Below are positions 29,280-43,097 of a stretch of DNA of 64,000 nucleotides, one piece after another; within the stretch, counting starts at the first letter, position 1; every line of letters starts with the position of its first letter. The notes beneath the pieces were generated by a model, which worked only from the letters and a program-made list of their open reading frames with translations, had not been told where the DNA came from and searched no databases. Source of the DNA: Eudromia elegans (taxonomy: Eukaryota > Chordata > Aves > Tinamiformes > Tinamidae); contig PTEX01000032.1 in NCBI GenBank assembly GCA_003342815.1, forward strand, positions 1,239,882 through 1,303,881, written 5' to 3'. The translations under genes were made by a program, and so were the position numbers.

Positions 29280-29405
29280 CGCTAGGATTAATCTCCTGCA
29301 GAGTTCACTGAGGCTAACGATAATCAAGTTAAATTTACACTATATGATCAGAGTTTAATTAGGTACTGTTATACAACTCCTATTAATTACAGCGTTAATA
29401 CCCTT
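29280..29405. promoter_or_regulatory. TAAT-rich block, possible conserved enhancer
   Basis: Homeodomain-type TAAT/ATTA cores are dense here (for example GATTAATC, GTTTAATTAGG, ATTAATTACAG, CGTTAATACC) and the sequence is not low complexity. It resembles known vertebrate conserved non-coding elements in texture. Conservation itself cannot be seen from one sequence. Confidence 0.25.
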
Positions 29406-32400
29406 ATGAAATGCAGATGGGAGGGTGGAGCTGTGGTTGCGGTGGGGGGCTTGGCTGCTCAGAATATTTCAGGAAAAAAACCACATTAAAATGCTTTGCG
29501 AGTACCTTTATTTACTTGCCTGCTTCTACTGGTGCTTGAGATGAAACAAAAAGCTTAGAAAAATTATAATCCTACAAAATGTAAATTTAGGAGATGAGAT
29601 TAAAGACCACCCACATGCTACACTATCACCTTCTGTGTACACCAAGAAGCAGGAACATTAAATTCCCAAGGAGCATAAATCATTATTAACACGCTCAGTT
29701 TAAAACCCCACACTGAAAAGTCTAGGATAGTAGTAGTCATTTTGTCTGTACTGGTGTTAACCCAGCTGAAACCAAGGCAGGACTTCTTAAATTTAAAGCA
29801 AGCTCCTCTTTCCATCCCTTGAGGTTGCCCCTCGGGGTGACAGATTGGGTCAGAATGGAGCCAGCTCACATGGGCTCACACGCACTCAGCAGAGCCATCA
29901 CGTTACCTCTAATGGAGACTCCTGCTCCTCGACATGTCCCCTTGTCCCTGGGCTCCTGAAGCGCTTTCACAAGACCTCGTGGGGGAAGGCAGCCAAGCCT
30001 CACTCCTAGGTTAGCCAGTTTTCAGACAGACGTTCAAGGACGTGAGACAGGGCTGTTGGGGTCTGCAAGCACCCAAGGCACCCAGGCTGCAGGTGAGGGC
30101 CAGGTTTCCTCAGGCACAGAAGCAGACTCCCGATTTACAGCACTCGGTAGCTGTTCCTTTTGGACACAGGTTGCTCCACAGGACATTTCACAGCACAGAC
30201 CAGCTCTTTGTTTTTGGTAAATCTTGCCCAAGGGGTCCCATATGAACAGCAACACCAGCGCAGCGCAGCTTCCGTTCAGCAGCTGGTGAGTGTGCTGGTG
30301 GGGGGATTTAATGCAATTGGTAATTGACTTAATGCTCTACCTCTGTTATTCATATAGTAATGCCAAGAGCCTGGCCTTGCAGCTGTATGGTCAAAGAGAA
30401 GGTCTCATCTACAATAAGTAATGGAAATAAGTGCCACAAAAGGGGAAGCATGTTGACAAGAACAGATGCTCTTCTTGGACATATGAACACCTGTATGAGC
30501 TTCCTATCCTCTGCTCCCCCTTTCAAACTGCTTGCTCAATGAGCATAGCCCAAGGGAAGCCCTGGCACTTTGCCATTGCTGGTTATTTAAACCTCCCAAA
30601 CACAGAAAAGGCACTTCTTCCCTCCTATAATTTCTCACCCTCTTCAGACAACATCAGGCTATCAAGCTAACACACCTTGGCATCCCATCTTCACATGGAA
30701 GAAGTGACAAACAGTATGTTTTGGTAGATTACATAAAATACTAACTGCCCTATCATGCCAAACACATCCTCATCCCAGTAAGCTTTCAGTACACCCTAAG
30801 CCTGCCGTTTACCAAAATGGCTGGAACGCTGCTGCTTGGCACCCAGGAACAGAGTCCTGCAGGTAAACAGCTCCTAACTCCCCTCCTACCTCCCTTTTCT
30901 CACCATCACAAAGTTCTACATTTTGTGTGAAGGAGTTTTACTGCCTATAGGCAACCCCACAAAGGTCTGTGTGACCCATATGGAGCCTCCCTTATCCCCC
31001 AAAGGCCTGTCACCCTACAGACGCAGAATTACACCCTTGTGCCTGGAAAATGGGCCTTAAGTGGCCTCCCAAGCCACATCCTCCCAAGGCACAGCCTGGT
31101 CTATATACAGAATAGAGCATGTCAAACAAACCAGCAATATTTTAGACACCTTTCACCCATGCCTACGAAGCCTAGGCAGGACCAGGGCATTACCACCGGG
31201 TTTGCCTCGTGCCTCCCCATCCCTTCCCTGCAGGACAGCAGCGTTTGCAGGAGGCACCAGGCTTCAGCCGAGGACCTCAGCGCTTTATTTGCTACTGTGA
31301 CACGTTTGGTGCCGCGCTGCTGAGAGTAGCACTAGTGACACATTAATGGGAGTACAGTGATGCTCCTGAAGTGAAGCTTTGATTTAGGAAGCAGAGCTGC
31401 TCAGCCCACTCTGCTCTTGCTGATGTAGTGACCTGGTTTTGTCAAGTCTGTTTTTCTCCCTTCGCCTTTGATGTCATTTTGGAAGGCGAGTCATGAGATT
31501 TTCATGGAGGTGCTGTCTCAAACTTGGACTATAACAAAGCCAACCACAATACCATTATAAATGAATACGGCAACGATTTCTCCTTAGAAGATTAGAATAC
31601 TGTTTAGGGTTCTAGTGCATTTATTTCTGCAGTTTACTAATCACTTTCATGCTTCTCATCAGACTATATTCTAATCCATTTATATTTTAAGGTTGTAACA
31701 AGTTACAAGGATTTTCATTCAGCTCACAATAAAATATGCTCATCCCTTACAAGCATTTAAACAGCCCCTGCACTTTGTAAAAAAAAAAATCCCTTTTTAC
31801 AAGTATGCATTTACAAACAAATGGAGTAACATGCTATATGGAAGATATGGACTATTCAAGTTACTTTTCCATTAAATATGACATTTATATACACAGACAC
31901 ACCTTTGTAACAGAATACTTAACATAGTTTTTGGATAGGGAAATTTGGGAATTACTGGGAATGCTGAAATGCCCATGCTCACTGAAACCAGCCAAAAACC
32001 TTGAGGTCTCTCAGGAATGGGAGCAAGTTAATACCTCTTTTGGTCCACTAGACATAAAACAAGCATGAATATTTTCTCTTGCAATTATCTTCAAAGAAGC
32101 AGAAAAAAAATCACCTGTCAAATTATAAAGACATTCCTCAGCTATTCATACAGCTGCCTAACACTTTCCAGAAGTGGCTCACCTAAGCTTTTAGCTTGGT
32201 TTGCCCTACTTCAGAATAAAACCTAACCGAGGTAAGAAGACAGGAGCATGAATTCCCACCAGAGCCTGCAGGCTTTGAACATCAACATATAGTTCAGCTC
32301 CTCATTTCTGTCACAGCAGAATCTCCTCTTCCATATGCTGCCCTGCCTGAAGTGTTTTTCCCCACTGGAAAACACAAAGCTAAGAGTCTAGGTCTGCTTT

Positions 32401-35400
32401 CACCTTTTATTCTTACAGATGGTATTTCATGAGGCAGAAGGACACAATTAACTTCATGCACTGTTCAGCACTATGGGATGTAAAGCTTAAACCTGTGCCC
32501 TATATATGACCAATACAGCAATTTCATCTCCATAGGTTCTTATATTGAGAACTACATTGACAGCAAAACCCTCACCGTGGAGAGTTCCTGGAAAATAAAG
32601 ATACTGCAAAATCACCACAAAGACCTTTTAAGAGGAGCCTGCAAACAGCCTGGCCACAGCTGGAGTCGTGTAGAATGATGCTTGTAGCTCTGGCCAAGGG
32701 AGAGCACAGACATGTCTACACAGCAGCCTCTGTAATTACGGCCAGGTCCTCCCACGCCAGGGAATGGTGAAGGGAGGCCAAGGTTATGTGTAGAGTTTTA
32801 TTGTTCCTGGAAAATCAATTTCAACCTCCTTCACTTAGTTACGTACCAGTCATCCCAATAGCTACAAAACACTATTATCAAGACACGACAAGACACAGTG
32901 ATTGAATAGGAGAAAAAAAAATCATCATGTTCAGAGTGTGCATTTCTTCTTGCAAAGATGCTTCTTTTGCTTTGCCTCTTCAAATTTCACTCAAAAGGAG
33001 TGCTTGGAAAAGCAGGTCTTGCTCCTGTGAAGATCCTGAATAATTAAGCAGGAAAGAAAGTGCAAAACTCATGTCCCAGATTACGACATAAAATGCATGT
33101 CACTGCTTTGGCCTCATATGCTACCTGCGGCCAAAGTACAATCCACATGGAGACAGGACTAATTCAGGAGTTTAGTTCTGTTCCATGTTACACAGTACTT
33201 ATACCATAAAAGAAGCAAAATATTTACAAATTAATATAACTGGCACCTTACTCAGCTATTTAATAGAAGTCAAATATCCTTTTGCCCATGAGTTTGACTT
33301 TACATGGGCAACGCTAAATTCAACCCATAAGACAGTTCTCCCAAGTAATCCATTTATAATGCAGCTGGTTCCTCAAGCCCTCCCTAATCTTCAACAGCAC
33401 CTCCGTGTTGCTCCTGTGCAGCTGCTGGTTTGAACTGCCTATAAACAGCTTTTGGAGGGGGGGATGACAGTAAGTGAGATCCATATAAAGGATCTGGCTT
33501 CTCCAGAACCACCCCACATCAAGGTGGGCTGAGAGACTGGAGGAAACCTCCAACTCCTGCGCACGCTCATCAGAAACTTTTCATTTAACTAGCACTAAGC
33601 CCCCTCTAAAAGATGACATTATTTCCTTTACTGCACTCAAAATAGAGTTGTGTGTGGACACATTGGGACACAGGATATTTACTACTTCCTCCACACAAGA
33701 AATGCACAGCAGGAGTTTTCTTTGTGTTTTTATACAGAGACCTCCATCACACACTAACATAACCAGTGTTGGCAAAACACCTGGAAAGTGTAAAGCATTG
33801 GAAAGGGACTTGCTAATGATTATAGGTTTCATTAAATGCTAGAACTCCCAGAAGCAATAAAGGCGGGGGGTGGAATCCTTAGAAACACAAGTGAGGAGAC
33901 AGATTTTTCTCCCAGATCTGGTGATGTAATGAATACATTAACCTAGGTAATGCGATGGAACAAAGAACGCTCTACATATCTCAAGCCATCAGCTATCAAA
34001 GAAATAACTCATTCGCACAGCCAAGAAGTTGCATATCAACTCATGGGTTTCAGAGCCTCCATCAACAAGGGCAGCATGCTGGATCCTGGTGTTATGCCTA
34101 AAACATGGCCCAGATGCAGCTATAGATGCACAGGCTTGACTGCTATGACTGAAAACAAGTGTCAGAGCTACTGGAGGCAACAGGCTAATAGAGAGAGGCA
34201 GGTGATACACAGCAGCCTCAAAGATTTTAGAGAGAATAGCCCTATCTGGGCTATAATGATCTTACTCTCAGGGCAACAGAAATCAAAATGCTCCCACATC
34301 TTTTAACTTTCACCCACACCAAGTTTATTATGAACAGAGAAAAAGTTGCATAAACCAGCACTGAGGAAATCTGCTCTTGTTTCGTGCTGTCCAATAACCT
34401 GCATGGAGTTCTGTGCTTCCCTTCAAAGTCTGCTGCTGTTCCCAGCTCCCCTTCCATTGCCCTGCACAACACACCACACACCAGCCACAGTGCCCGAGGC
34501 TAAGAGGAAAGTGCTCTGCCAAGGTTGTAAACAAGTCCTTTCCACACAGTTACAGGGATTTTAATGCCCACCAGGGCACCTGATCCTAGTGAAGGTGCTG
34601 ACTAGCAGAGTGCATGAAATTCTGAGTCTGAAGAGACCCTGCTTCTTCCATTCTTTCAGGTGACTTCCTTCAGGCTCAAAAAATGATGCAAGTTGAAACA
34701 GAAGCCAACCTTGAGCCCTCCCACACGCTCAGTGCACAAGCGCCAAGACAGAGGTCAGCCTCAAGATTCATCCATCACAACAGACAAAAGCTAATGTTAA
34801 AATAATATTACAGCTATGTATGTCCCACAGAGGTACTAAAGGTGGTAGATCTTGTGGACATCCTAAATGAAGTTCATGCTCAAATGGAGCCAGAATGGTG
34901 ATGTTTTCACAGCCTAAGTAGGGCCACATTAGCCTTGCTGAAACAGGTACGCACAGCTCTCACTCCAGCATAAACCAAGACTGCAGCAAAACCAGTCTGT
35001 AGTCTGAAGTCAGACTGGTAACCACCAGTAAGTCAGCCAGACAGGCTGATCTCCACAATACTACTTCTGAAAAACACTGTCAAGTCCTACCAAAAGGATT
35101 TTTTTCTTCCATAACAAGAAAAGGAAGAATATCCTGTACCTCAAAACTCAGCCACAGGAAGGTTTAGATCAGGATTTACCACAGGGGACATTCAGAAGAC
35201 CTTTGCTCAACAAAAAAAGCCCAGTTCAAACCCTTTAAGTTGACAGAAGTCTCAGATACCTTTTATTCAGTGACTTGCACTGATCTTAACTCCTTCCTTC
35301 TCACCTGTAACATGGAGTATATCCGCACTGCAGAACAGCATGGCCACACTCAGTGCAATGTTAAACAAGCTGCAGACACACGGGAGTCAGTTCCAACTAC

Positions 35401-36306
35401 AGGTACAACATCAAGGCAGGAAGGTTTCAGCAGCAATATTCTCCTCAAGCCCTGTAACCTCAGTTCATTTCTATCCTCCATGCTCCCCTCATCAACACCA
35501 GCACAACGACTGGCAGGGGTGGTTCAGTCAGAATACTAGAGGGTGTTTCTAGCTCAGGTCAGTGGAGCATCTTGTACATACATATGCTCTATCAACTGGA
35601 GGATTAGTGTGCCTGAAGACAAAGTGTCACATGTTTGTCTGCTATTTATTTATGCATCAGATCTACAAACCTTCTGGGATCACCATGAAGGGCTCCAAGC
35701 ACACCAGGCAAGAATCACTATAAATGTGAGCAATGAGTTAAGCTGAATGCTGTTTTCCTCACTCAGGGGAAGAACTTGATGAAACTCCTTAATGCCCAGA
35801 GATGCGGTTTCACTGTGGCAGGGAAGGTTTCCTCTTGTGAATGCAATGTTCAACCAAGCTCCCTGGTGAGGTAAGCACAGGCTGCCTTTTAATACAAACA
35901 CAAAACTCACATTTAACTTATTAGCTGGAGGAGGAATACAGATGAGTCTTGGCTGAGTTTCATGAGTCATCATTTCTGTAGCATAAAAAGCAAGCTTGCT
36001 CTTAAAAAATCAATTCATTTGCTTATGTTGTGTACTGCAGATAGAAGCACTTTAATAATACAAAGATTAATATTAACAGTTTCATCAATTGCTCTAGCAA
36101 AAAAAGAAAGAAGTGTAGCTTTTGGATTATGACAGAATATTCTTTAAATACAGAAAAAAATCAAAATGATGTTTTGGAAAAGGAAGAAAAGGGAGACAAA
36201 TGCAGACTGAGGAAATATATCCAAGTATAACTAAACTACTTAAGACCTAAGACATGCATGTTCCCCAAGACATATATGAAAAACAAGGAATATATATACT
36301 TTTTTT

Positions 36307-36346
36307 AATATATATATATATATACACACACACAAATGTATATATA
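36307..36346. repeat. TA/CA microsatellite
   Basis: A run of about eight TA units passes directly into about five CA units and then a further short TATATA stretch. A T-run precedes it. It is ordinary simple-sequence DNA and likely polymorphic in length. Confidence 0.9.
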
Positions 36347-38419
36347 AAAGTTGAATTTCATTACTATTTATTCTCTCATTTATTTTTCCATCAGTATAAT
36401 GTCAATAATTTCCCCTGGTATCACTACGTATATATTCTGGACCCTGACCACAGAACTCATTCCTAGCTCAATTTTCTGTGCCAATGAAGGGATAGCAGCT
36501 TTAAAGCGTGAAGTAGGACAAAAGCAAAACGCCAAAGCTATTGAAAAAATAATGGAATCACACAGTCAAAGTGCAGCATCATCCTCCAGTGGTGAGCACA
36601 TTTCAACTAGCCTTTTTTCTTTTTTTAAGAAAAGTTAACTACCTCAGTAGAATTCAAGGAGACAAGACAAACACAAAATAAATTACTGAATCTGCCTCAC
36701 TGGTGAATCAGTTAACATATTGTACCCACTTAGGATATGATAACTGAACCTGTTTTGTAATCAGACTGATTATTGCATTGCCCTGTCTTTAATAGAGCAA
36801 AATGATAGCAAATTAGTTCTGACACTGCACAGAATTACCTGCTTACCTTTCGAAGGAAGTCCATAAAAAGCATACCTAGAACTCATTTATCCCAGCAAAT
36901 CACAATTCAGGCCATGCACTTAGAGAACAGCTGACCTGAGGTAGGAAGTTCACAAGCCACTCAGCTCTGCTTCCAAGCTAATCCCTTGCATAAGCTTGAT
37001 TTAAGGCAAACACAGCTTTCTGATATCAGCAGGCATCTCCAAGAGCTGCATCTCCCACTTCCAGGTGCCATCTAAGATTTCCTTACCAAAAGGCTCAGGG
37101 TAATTTTAAGAGATGGAGAAGCAACGACAGGATCACAATGACAATTCTACTTAGCGGATTTAAATGTTAGATTTTATAATACACTAAAATACAGCTACAT
37201 TTGAAAGCAGCATTGAACTGCCTTGCATCCAATAAACATAACAACACTGCAACATTCATTATTTTAGAGCTGTTAATGAGCCTTCCCAAGGCCAATGACA
37301 AACACAAGTGAACACATTTTTATAAAATGGAAAATTCTACATGACTTTATGCCTCAAATTTCAGAGCTGAAAGCAGTAACAATACTGAAAACACATGGGC
37401 AGCAAAACACCATCCCCACCAAGTGGTATACAAACCTCAGCTCTCCCTATAAAAATCACTGTAATCTCAAATAGGGATCATAATAGACATTGCAAAAATA
37501 CTTGCTTCCATCTACAACCACTTCACAAATTGCCTAGAGAAATGAAAAGGAAGTCATGCTAAGAAAGAGGGATGAACTTGCTGCTCCCTGCAAAGATAGA
37601 AATAAATGTTGGTTAAGTAAACATGCAGTTGGCTGGACATGTAACTGATCCATTATTACTGTGAAAGAGGTGCTATATAATGTCATTTCAAATACAAAAA
37701 TGAAGGAAGGATCCAGCTTTTACCAAGTCAAACCTAGTTTAAAGCAGCAGCTATTCAAGAGTACTTCTAATAATTCTTCTAGAGACATTAAATATGAAGG
37801 TATGTGCTATTAAACACACAGGTTGGCACAATCAGTATGAGACACAGTAAATTTCAGGGACATTGGGCTGATTCTGCAGACCCTGAGGTACAGTCTCTCC
37901 ATATTAAAATACAGCTGGACCTAACACAACACCACCAAAACAGTTCAAATACTCTAATTCTCAGTGTTGTCTTTCATTTTGTTGTCAAGGTTATGTATTA
38001 CAGTAGGAAAAACAGCTGGTAAAGAAAACTGCTCTACAGTTATGCTTCAAATGAAGTCACTTGCTGTAACAACTGTTCTAGGAAAGGGCTCAAACTGGCA
38101 CAAGATTTGAGAATAAAGTGGGTCCTCCCATCTCCTACTTCCACCAGATGCAAGACATGAACATTGGTTCCCTTTAACTGAACTGTTCCAGGTGCATGGC
38201 TACATTTTGGCACTTCCATTCTTTCTCCAGCATCAGGAGAGCCATATGAGTAAGGACAGGCCATACAACATTAGAGAAACTCTGCATCATCAAGATGAAA
38301 ACCAGCAAAGTTATTAAATAGCTCTTCAGTGATGCCTGCAGCATAAGCCCACACCCACAGCGGTTTTTGCTCAACTTTGAGTGCTATAACTCTCACTCAT
38401 AAATCATCCTTCAATTAAA

Positions 38420-38474
38420 AATAGTTTTAATTAATACACACCTTGTGCCTGGGGCTATTTACATTAAAACTATT
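38420..38474. repeat. 12-bp perfect inverted repeat
   Basis: AATAGTTTTAAT at 38420-38431 is mirrored by ATTAAAACTATT at 38463-38474, 31 bases apart. The ends do not match a DNA-transposon terminus that I recognise and no clear target-site duplication is visible. Confidence 0.6.
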
Positions 38475-41446
38475 AAACCACAGTGTGGTATAGACCAGCT
38501 AGAGGCATTCAAAGCTTTTCTCCAAGTCTATGATTAGTTTCTGCTATTGCAAAAGCACATTTGAAACCAAGCACCTGATCACTCTTAGAAATACAAGAGA
38601 GCCACACAGATTCATTGCAGGTGATGAATGAACCAGCAAATAGCCCACAGGCCAAAGGAGATTCCAGCAACAGGAGGACAAGAGAGCATTAAAAGCCAAC
38701 CCCAGATATTAAACTCTAAAATGAGACACTTCCCATAAATTGTAATGTAGCAAAAACCCGAATCTGTGTTTGAGAGATGAAATTCCGTACCAAGAAGAGA
38801 CCACCCCAAAACAGCCACTGAAGGTGAGTGATTCAGTCCTGCTAGCAAAAAAAGTCCCATTAAATCCCTCCATTCCAGGAAGTCGCAGCACATGTATCTT
38901 CAAATATAAAATTACTTTGAGGTCTCAAACTATGCACTATTTCCCTATTGCAAGCCCCATTCAAGCACAAGAGGGCCTTCCCTCACAAACCCTCAAACAG
39001 AAAACCCTGTTTTGTGTGAACTTGAAACAAGAAGCTTCAGTTTCTTGCTTAAAGCAACAATTGATTAGAGTTAATGAGACTTTAGAACAGCAGTTGCTCT
39101 TTGGTATTTAAAAAAATATTTACACTCCAAGGACTCGGCCCTGCTCTAAGAGCTGACTCACCAGAGCTAGCGACAATGCCAGTTTGTACATCCGAAAGCA
39201 GAACACGTCCCATGCACAAAAAAGATGTGAAGCTGCCTACCTCTGAACAACTTTAATTCGAAGTTAGAAATGGAATTGGCTTGCTAGCCTGTGTGATTTG
39301 CATTTAATATTTCAGATCAATGACTCTGCATAATCCCCTGGAGAACTGTGGGATAAACAAACATAGTGCCTAAGTCATCAAACACCAAGCTGCGCCAGCA
39401 CATTCCAGGTCTCACCCTCCATACCAGGCACTCTTTTGCTGTCGTATAACACTTCCTCTCCTCCTTCCCCACGGGCTGCAGCCTACCTAAATTTTAATAC
39501 CTATCATTATTTGTAACAATGTGTAGTTTAGTTTTCTTTTAAAGCCCGCTCCTTTCCCACCTCTTATTCACTGCAATATTAGCAAGGATCCCACCTGCAG
39601 ACTCTGAGCACACTCTCCAAACTGGGGAGACCATCAGACACCTGAGCAGATCTAGAATAATCTGGCTAGAATAATTGAGCAGGTGCTTAAAAGCTTCTGA
39701 AAGTGCAGTGAACACGTTGAACATGTTACTGTTTGCCAGTGCACAATGAGAACATAATTTTAGGAGGCAGCACAACATCAACTTTCCCTCCACCATCACA
39801 GGATGGTGCAGAAAAGTCTGCCATCCAGTTTGTCATTCCGCTAGTGCCATGGGATAGAAATCAAACTCTAAACGAATTTCACAGTACCCAACAATCATCA
39901 CTGGAAAGATAACAGAGGAGTTCAGTTTTCTTAAAAATAAACAAATAAGAACAGCTACTCCTAGAGCCTCTCTTGCCTGAACAATACAATTTGGATTGTC
40001 ATTCACTTTGCTTTAAAGTTTGCAGACATTAATGTTAGGTCTGGCATAGCTAACAACAACACATAGTTGTGAACATCACTATTTTCTCTGAAGACTTCCT
40101 ACTCAGTGTGAGCAATTAATCGAATTAGATCAATGCTGCTCACCTAAACACTTTCACAGACCTGGTACCTACTACAGTTCTATGTAGGTATTTAAAAGTC
40201 AGATCATAACCAAGACAGAATAAAATTAACTGTGAAAAATAACTATCTTCTAGTTCTTAGTATCCCAAATTGTCTGTGCCATTTTTAAAGCACAGAAAAA
40301 TTCCAGGGGTTTCCCACTACAATTTCAGTCTCAAAATATTTACTCACTGATAAACATATTTTGCTTTAGCTAAATTGTAAAACAGTCAATCTACACAGGC
40401 AATGGTTTACTTGTAAATGTCAGGTGATTTTCAAGTATTGAACAGCTTGTGCAGGCAAAGTTTCCCCAACATTTTTCTTATTAGTGACAACTGTCCCAAC
40501 TCCATTCATTTTAACAAAATGAAAACACACTTAAGAACACAGTACCACTTTAAAGTATATCATTATAAAGCTTTCATTAGCATTTTATACAAGAACAACA
40601 ACAACAACAAAAAGCCATAATACTGATCATTCCACAGTTCTAAACCATATTATAGAAACCCTATAACATTACACAAATTAAAAAAAAAATCTGCCTCTGA
40701 AATAGCTTTGACATGAACTGGAATATCTGACTTGTGAAAGTAAACACTCACCCTAAAGAGACTGCAACAAAGGTCCCGAAGCCTAATTAATGTTAGCATT
40801 GATAAGGTACAACAGAAATCTCAGCACAGTATCTAATTCCAGGTACACTTCACATCTTATGGTTGTAGCTTCTGTTCTTCGAGCTCTCTAAAGGTGCCGT
40901 TCCGTTGCTTGACTGTTTTAATTGCATCACTTAACCTGAGCTGTTGCTCCAGCTTCCAAGAACAGGCATCAAACAGCCTCATAGCTGCCCAGCAACTCAT
41001 GAGTCATTGGATTTTCCCAGGGAGAACACTATAGAACACAGCACTACCTTGAAAGAAAGGATCTTCCTATGGACGGATACTCGGCTCTTGCTATTCCCAA
41101 CTCTTGAGGAGTTATCGTGATCAAACATTTTAGGCGTTTGCAACTACACAATTATGAACAAGCAATTATCATTCCTAAGAAATGCAATTTTAGTGTCTAG
41201 GGATTCTGGTATGTGAAACAAATCACATACATACAGCACAAAACCCAGTTAATGAAGCACAATAGCAGTTTTCCCATTTATACTCCATTATAAATTGAGT
41301 AAAAGTGCTAGAAAACTACATTAAAACTGATCTATTTGTTACCAGCTGTACCATATGAGTAGTATTAAAGACCTAATTCAAAAATTGTCCAGCACAAGTA
41401 TGCATTTACTGGCTCTCAGCAGGGGAACTGGTATTGCAGAGTAATC

Positions 41447-41469
41447 TTTATTAAAGTGCAGTATTTATT
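41447..41469 (-). terminator. Distal polyadenylation signal pair of VMA21
   Basis: Two AATAAA hexamers read on the minus strand at 41469-41464 and 41452-41447, followed by a TG/CT-mixed stretch. They are the most distal strong signals before a long run without AATAAA on that strand. Cleavage would be expected near 41.43 kb. Confidence 0.5.
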
Positions 41470-41806
41470 ATACAATATACAGTTCATATAGTGGAAAAAA
41501 TGAAGTGTGGCATTATACAAATTAAATATAAATTTTCAAGTTACTACAAGACCATTCTCCAGTGTGCCAGCAGCAACCTAACATAACATGGGACTTCTGG
41601 ATGAGAAAAGGTAATGGTTCAGAAACAAAAATAAATATTGATTTGTACTAGTGCAAAGCTACAGGGTAGCAAAGAGCTTCGCTGCTCATCCTTCAGCTGC
41701 ATTCCAGCACACCCTGGGGATGTCTGGGCACAACTAGGATGGCACGGAGGAAAACAATCCGTGGGAGCACATTCGGCTTGATACTGCACACTGTTAGCCG
41801 ATTTTT

Positions 41807-41848
41807 GTCATATTTAACATTAAATTAGTCATATTTAACCTTAAAAAT
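41807..41848. repeat. Short tandem duplication in the VMA21 3' UTR, period 21
   Basis: GTCATATTTAAC is repeated 21 bases apart (41807 and 41828), each copy followed by a similar TTAAA stretch. A looser third version of the T-rich motif follows at about 41865. The block is AT-rich and not gene-like. Confidence 0.6.
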
Positions 41849-42045
41849 CATTAGTCTATTTTTGTTATATTTATGGATATATTTTATGCAGGACAAATAT
41901 AGTATCAAAAAATTCCAAGTTCTATGCAAAACAAAAACCTTCTAGAAAATGCTTAATATAACAACCTGGAAAATTCAAAGGAACATAAGGACTTAAAGCA
42001 CAATCACTTAAAAAGCAGCAAATTTCTTTGCACTGCTAGAACTTC

Positions 42046-42084
42046 AGAGGAAAAAAATATATGTATATACATATTTTTTCCTCT
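42046..42084. repeat. 39-bp near-perfect palindrome in the VMA21 3' UTR
   Basis: The outer arms AGAGGAAAAAA and TTTTTTCCTCT flank a 14-bp self-complementary core (TATGTATATACATA, 42060-42073), with a three-base bulge on one side. In the VMA21 message this would fold as one long AU-rich hairpin. The core contains UGUAUAUA, a match to the Pumilio consensus UGUANAUA, on either strand. Confidence 0.8.
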
Positions 42085-43091
42085 AGAGTTTAACTAGTTT
42101 AACAGCAACCCAGTCAAATGAATTTCAGGGTATTATTCTGGGAGATTAGAAAAATCTCACCATAGTTTAACTCAAAAAGTCCAAATATACAACCAAGAAA
42201 AAAAAAAACACAACAACAAAAAAGTGATCAACATGTATCATTCCACAATATACAACTAGCTTTCCTTTAAATATTAAGCTTTCTTTAATGCAATAACTTG
42301 TGTTTGGCTTCATAAAGGATGTTTGCAGACAGCTACAGCTTGTCTTCTCCCTCATATCTCAAACATTCCTCCATGCCCACTGGAGTGGGTTAAAGCTCTT
42401 AACTTTTCACCATCAACAATGCAATTATATAAAAATTGCATAGAAATTCAGAAGCAATCATAACATTCACACATACACAAAACGCTGTATCACCTCCTTT
42501 GCATCATCAAAGATTAATTATGGATGAACAGAAAGATAAGTCAGTAGTATGACAACCCATCCAAAACACTGAAAAAGAAAATTAAAAGTTGAATTTTAAG
42601 CCATAATAAAAAAACCTAAATTTGAAAATGGAAAAAACAAAGTTGATGTTTCACATTAAGACGACACCACCTGAGTTTCCAAACAGATCTATTTTTGACT
42701 TGCAATACTAGAAACTTTTTTTTTTTAAAAAAGAAAACTAACTCCATCTTATAAGAGACAAGATTCATCTAGTGTTTTTGACTCAAACAAGCATACTACT
42801 ATAAAGGCACTAAACACATCTACCATGCATTACTGTTCAAGCAACTTATTCATTAGACATGATTCTCTAATTTGAGACTTCCTGTAAATTAATTACAAAA
42901 GTCAGAAAGCAACATTTTCTTAGCTTTTGATACAAAAATAACAACAAAATTTAAAAAAATGTTCAGTAGTTGTTCCTCTGCAAGTTTTTCAGAAGACTTC
43001 CTCAACTCATTCTGCATTATTTTTGGTCTCTGGAGCTAGAGAGCCTCTGCACAAAATACCACTGCAAAGAGCTGCCTGTTCAGCCGTTGCC

Positions 43092-43097
43092 TTTATT
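43092..43097 (-). terminator. Proximal polyadenylation signal of VMA21
   Basis: A canonical AATAAA on the minus strand lies about 560 nt after the VMA21 stop codon. Use of it would give a short 3' UTR without the 42.05 kb hairpin. Usage is inferred. Confidence 0.4.

Larger units (their letters stand above)
22974..41429. other. Non-coding stretch downstream of VMA21
   Basis: No gene was recognised. The stretch contains the TAAT-rich block, the 36.3 kb microsatellite, the 38.4 kb inverted repeat, a short (AAC)n run near 40.59 kb and a possible minus-strand exon-like segment at 28036-28101. Gla-domain and PRRG3-like sequence, expected further along this side by human gene order, was looked for and not seen. 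Confidence 0.55.

Noticed and set aside
1-41429. PRRG3 or another downstream neighbour from human gene order
   Set aside because: No Gla-domain pattern and no long final exon with the expected membrane segment and PPPSYEE-type motifs were seen.
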